Below are positions 61,277-64,000 of a DNA stretch of 64,000 bases, in pieces. Position numbers and translations under genes: made by a program. The stretch covers positions 2,728,001-2,792,000 of the forward strand of contig WJXW01000003.1 of NCBI GenBank assembly GCA_015832175.1, read 5' to 3'. The number at the start of each line of letters is the position of its first letter. Positions within the stretch are counted from its first letter, which is position 1. The notes below the pieces were generated by a model, which saw nothing but the letters and a program-made list of their open reading frames with translations, was not told the DNA's origin and searched no databases. The DNA is from Paraphaeosphaeria minitans (taxonomy: Eukaryota > Ascomycota > Dothideomycetes > Pleosporales > Didymosphaeriaceae).

Positions 61277-62128
61277 AGCAGTGCCGTGTTCGCACCTTAG
61301 GTTGGTTCATTCATTTGACTCTGGGTTTCTCAGTTCCTTAGACATCGCAATGGACACTGGGCTGGGGCCATGTCAGTATTTTTTTTTTCTCAAAATTCAT
61401 CTCATCAATTGGGCGCGAAACATAATCACTCCACGTTAACGCTCCTCTCGTGTGAAACAACAACGCGATTTTCCACTCTTTTCACCTCGCTACATATGGC
61501 TAGGCTTGCTCGCAAATCTAGGTGTTAGGTCCCATCACCACAAGTCGGAGAAAGACTGCGTTACAGTCTTCCGCTACATTCTTGAAATTTAGTCTGAGTG
61601 ATTTCGAGGGCCACAACACCGATCACTCGAGCCCATACACCGACTGTGTGGCTCTGAATAATAATTTCAGCACAGCTCCAGCACGTCAATCTGGTGGAGT
61701 AGAAATATTTCAGCCCCCAGATATGATCGTCGATGACCGAGAGGCTGAGAGAAGTGGTGCAGCTGAGTACGCCAAGCGCAGCTGAAGTAACGCTTTCACC
61801 GCCGCAGCTGTGGGATAGCTCCACAGCATCAACGCTTTTTCAGGGCACTGAGTTATGGAGGCTTGATTATGTAGTCAATCTGGTCGGGCTAATGAGCTGT
61901 AGCTGATGAAGAAGTCGAGTGATGGCATGTCCTCCAAATGGGTTTGCTCAGAATAGTAGGCCGACAGATCATGCAATGGCTGAGCTGGTTAGGATAGCGA
62001 AACACGCAGTCAGTAGTAGCAGTATCCCATCTGATGATGGTGCTCCCCCTCTCAGCACCGCTTCTTCGATAAACTCGGTGCTCTCGCTCGTTGCATAAGA
62101 TGTATAAAGCCGCCTTCGACGGATGCTA
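61277..62128. other. Intergenic region, no gene recognised
   Basis: It contains a T-tract at about 61379-61390 and short ORFs on both strands with no recognisable domain or codon bias. It may contain an upstream exon of the small ORF at 62268, but I found no signal-peptide-like segment. Confidence 0.35.
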
Positions 62129-62131
62129 GAT

Positions 62132-62267
<136 letters not shown>

Positions 62268-62711
62268 ACTCCTATCATCGACCAAGTTAAACTCACTTCT
62301 ACACCTCTCCACAAAGACACCTTCCGAATATCTTCTCATCACCCACCTACCCACCCACCCATCGTCACCAACGCGGCCCCAGCTCCAACCCCGGAACCCT
62401 TCCACGAGATCACCGTCCAAATCGCCAACGACCTCACCGGCTCCCACGCCTCCACCACGGTTCTCAGCGACGGACTCGCACGCAACCTCACCGACCTCTT
62501 TGGCGGCAGCGCCATCGATAACCACGGCGCCATCTTCGGGACCTCTGCAATGCTAACGCAATTTACGGATGGGACGCGGTGCTTCTTCCAGAACTACAAC
62601 CATATTATCGATATGAATGGGAGGGAGAAGAGTTATGTGGTTTTGGATGGGGATAGAAGCAAGGCAATCCCTGTGTACTTAAACGGGTTTAATTTGCAGT
62701 GCCCGGAGTAG
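62268..62711 (+). CDS. Small protein of unknown family, 5' end undefined
   Basis: A frame with strong fungal codon bias runs to TAG at 62709-62711. It includes PTPEPFHEITVQIAND, then GLARNLTDLFGGSAID, then DGTRCFFQNYN and NLQCPE at the end. I do not recognise the family. Two Cys residues near the middle and end, and an Ala/Pro-rich start (NAAPAPTPEP) like the region after a signal-peptide cleavage site, suggest a small secreted protein that has lost or spliced its first exon. The first ATG in this frame is at 62550 and would leave only 53 residues. Upstream the frame passes through the CAT repeat to a stop. A 3' splice site at about 62385 (CCCCAG) would let an upstream exon join, but none was found. 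It could also be a pseudogene. Confidence 0.5.
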   Translation, partial: TPIIDQVKLTSTPLHKDTFRISSHHPPTHPPIVTNAAPAPTPEPFHEITVQIANDLTGSHASTTVLSDGLARNLTDLFGGSAIDNHGAIFGTSAMLTQFTDGTRCFFQNYNHIIDMNGREKSYVVLDGDRSKAIPVYLNGFNLQCPE

Positions 62712-63589
62712 GTAGATGTGAGACTTGTACATGTGGCGTGTAACAAGGTGTTAAGAGGATAACGGATGGTTTGCATGTATTTGTGCGGGTTGGTATCACA
62801 GACGTGTTGGGTTCGCGTTCTCTTTCTTCGATCGTTTACTTGTTATTTGGTCATATATTCGTTCCTTCTGAAGTTCTCAGCATTATACCATTTATTAATC
62901 ACTTAATATATCTTCTGGGGTGATACCGCGCTCATTTCTTATGCTCGCCGGTTGTATTTGACGAAGATCATGACTTGCGGCGTACACTAGGTACTACCTA
63001 CCTGACTTGATTCTAACTTCAGACAACATGATCGAGTTTTGACGGAAACAAAACCGATGGGGAAAGGGAAAGGCGACCAGGTTGACTGCAGAACTCATCT
63101 TCGCCCACGTTTCGCGACAACATATGGCTGCAAGAAGAACCAATTAGGCGGAAAACCAGGCGCATCACGCGCAGGTAGGCGACTAGGTCCGAAAAGGGGT
63201 CGGCTGTTTCATGGGCACAGTTCGAGCAGCTTGCATCGTGAGCATTAACCCGCGGTATGATGGTAGATGGCTGATACTCGACGATGAAGTGGGATTTCAC
63301 AGTGATTGACGGCTTGACAGGGAGCAAACAAAACTATCAAGAAGTTGGTCATCACCTAGCACTGGCGAGGTAAGAAAAGGTGAGGGTGAGGGTTCGCCAA
63401 GCCGGCCCTCCACGTTCTCGGTTGTCTGGTCGCGCTTGCCCGAGCAGTGATCGGAATGATCCGCGTGCGCCTCCCCTAGTGTCCCAGGGCCTACCTCATC
63501 TTGCGTTGTTTTCCCAGCTCCGCAAAACCTTACCCTCATCAACACATCCACACCACATCAAACCCTCCTCTCTCCACCACACATTCATC
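62712..63589. promoter_or_regulatory. Intergenic region and promoter of the porin gene
   Basis: No gene recognised; ORFs on both strands are unsupported. The last ~80 bp before the porin ATG are CT/CA-rich (repeated ACCACA, CTCC), typical of leaders of highly expressed fungal housekeeping genes. Confidence 0.45.
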
Positions 63590-64000
63590 ATGGCCGACGT
63601 CTACGTTGCAAAGAAGATCGCTGCGATCCTCCCCCCGCCCGCGTTCAGCGACATTGCGAAGTCCTCCAACGACGTACGTTTGCGCTGACAGCTCGCGAAT
63701 GACAATGGCTGACCGTGACTCCGCAGCTCATCAACAAGGACTTCTACCACGCTGCTGCAGGTCAGGCGCATCAATTGGAGGCGCATGGCGCATGCTAACA
63801 GCGGCGCAGCCCAGCTCGAGGTTAAGCTCAAGGCTCCCAACGGTGTCAACTTCACCGCCAAGGGCACGTCGGCGCATGATGGACCCGTCTCCTCCTCGGT
63901 ACGTTGGACATGCCCACTGTAGTATAAGAGGCCAATGCTAATTGTGTGAACAGCTCGAGGGCAAGAAGGCGCTTTCCAACGGTATAGACCTCCCATTTTA
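63590..64000 (+). CDS. Mitochondrial outer-membrane porin (VDAC), 5' part, runs off the window
   Basis: Voltage-dependent anion channel, the beta-barrel that passes metabolites across the outer mitochondrial membrane. Exons 63590-63673, 63727-63760, 63810-63898 and 63954-63981, with introns of 53, 49 and 55 nt (GT...AG, GCTAAC and CTGAC branch sites). A fourth intron starts at 63982 and continues past the window. Family landmarks: PAFSDIAKSSND at residues 17-28, then LINKDFYH, then the first strands LEVKLKAPNGVNFTAKG and LEGKKALSNG. The intron-dense 5' end is typical of fungal porin genes. The start is the ATG in CATCATGGC. It gives about 14 residues before the usual PxFSDI motif, an N-terminal extension compared with the Neurospora-type protein. 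The remaining three quarters of the barrel is not in view. Confidence 0.92.

Noticed and set aside
63019..63551. Minus-strand ORFs upstream of the porin
   Set aside because: No recognisable features; they lie in the porin promoter region.

Overview
This is nuclear DNA of a filamentous ascomycete, probably a dothideomycete-type genome split into AT-rich and gene-rich compartments. The genes have short GT-AG introns of about 50-80 nt with CTAAC/CTGAC-like branch sites. They include fungal Zn2Cys6 regulators and a mitochondrial porin. The repeats carry the mark of repeat-induced point mutation (RIP): C-to-T and G-to-A changes, CAG/CAA turned into TAG/TAA, and hardly any TGA. The species assignment is inference.

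Layout: (1) 1-4.5 kb, RIP-decayed retroelements: a copia end inserted in a Ty3/gypsy chromovirus fragment. (2) 4.5-8.3 kb, an island with a Zn2Cys6 transcription factor (4 exons) and an isochorismatase-like cysteine hydrolase. (3) 8.3-8.87 kb, a piece of mitochondrial DNA (NUMT) on the minus strand: the C-terminus of a NUMOD1-type intron endonuclease that uses TGA as Trp, followed by a group I intron core. (4) 8.87-56.0 kb, one large nest of LTR retrotransposons. Four insertions have exact 5-bp target duplications: gypsy 17878-24537 (CCTTA), a gag-only element 31330-34497 (GAACT), gypsy 43317-52172 (AGGCG), and a second gag-only copy 46002-49162 (CTATA). At 40-55 kb the nesting is three levels deep. 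(5) 56.0-64.0 kb, ordinary genic DNA: a haem aldoxime dehydratase, a PigL_N-like/Zn2Cys6 fusion protein (3 exons), a (CAT)n microsatellite next to a start-less small-protein ORF, and the first four exons of a VDAC/porin gene that runs off the window.

No retroelement here appears able to encode a full set of proteins; all are decayed. The host genes are intact where visible. The regulator and hydrolase at 4.7-8.0 kb may form a small functional pair enclosed by transposons, but this is inferred only from proximity. The most unusual items are the NUMT, the gag-only LTR family with a repeated TCGTRCGA motif, the exchange of LTR U3 regions within one gypsy family, and the regulator with its zinc cluster far from the N-terminus.
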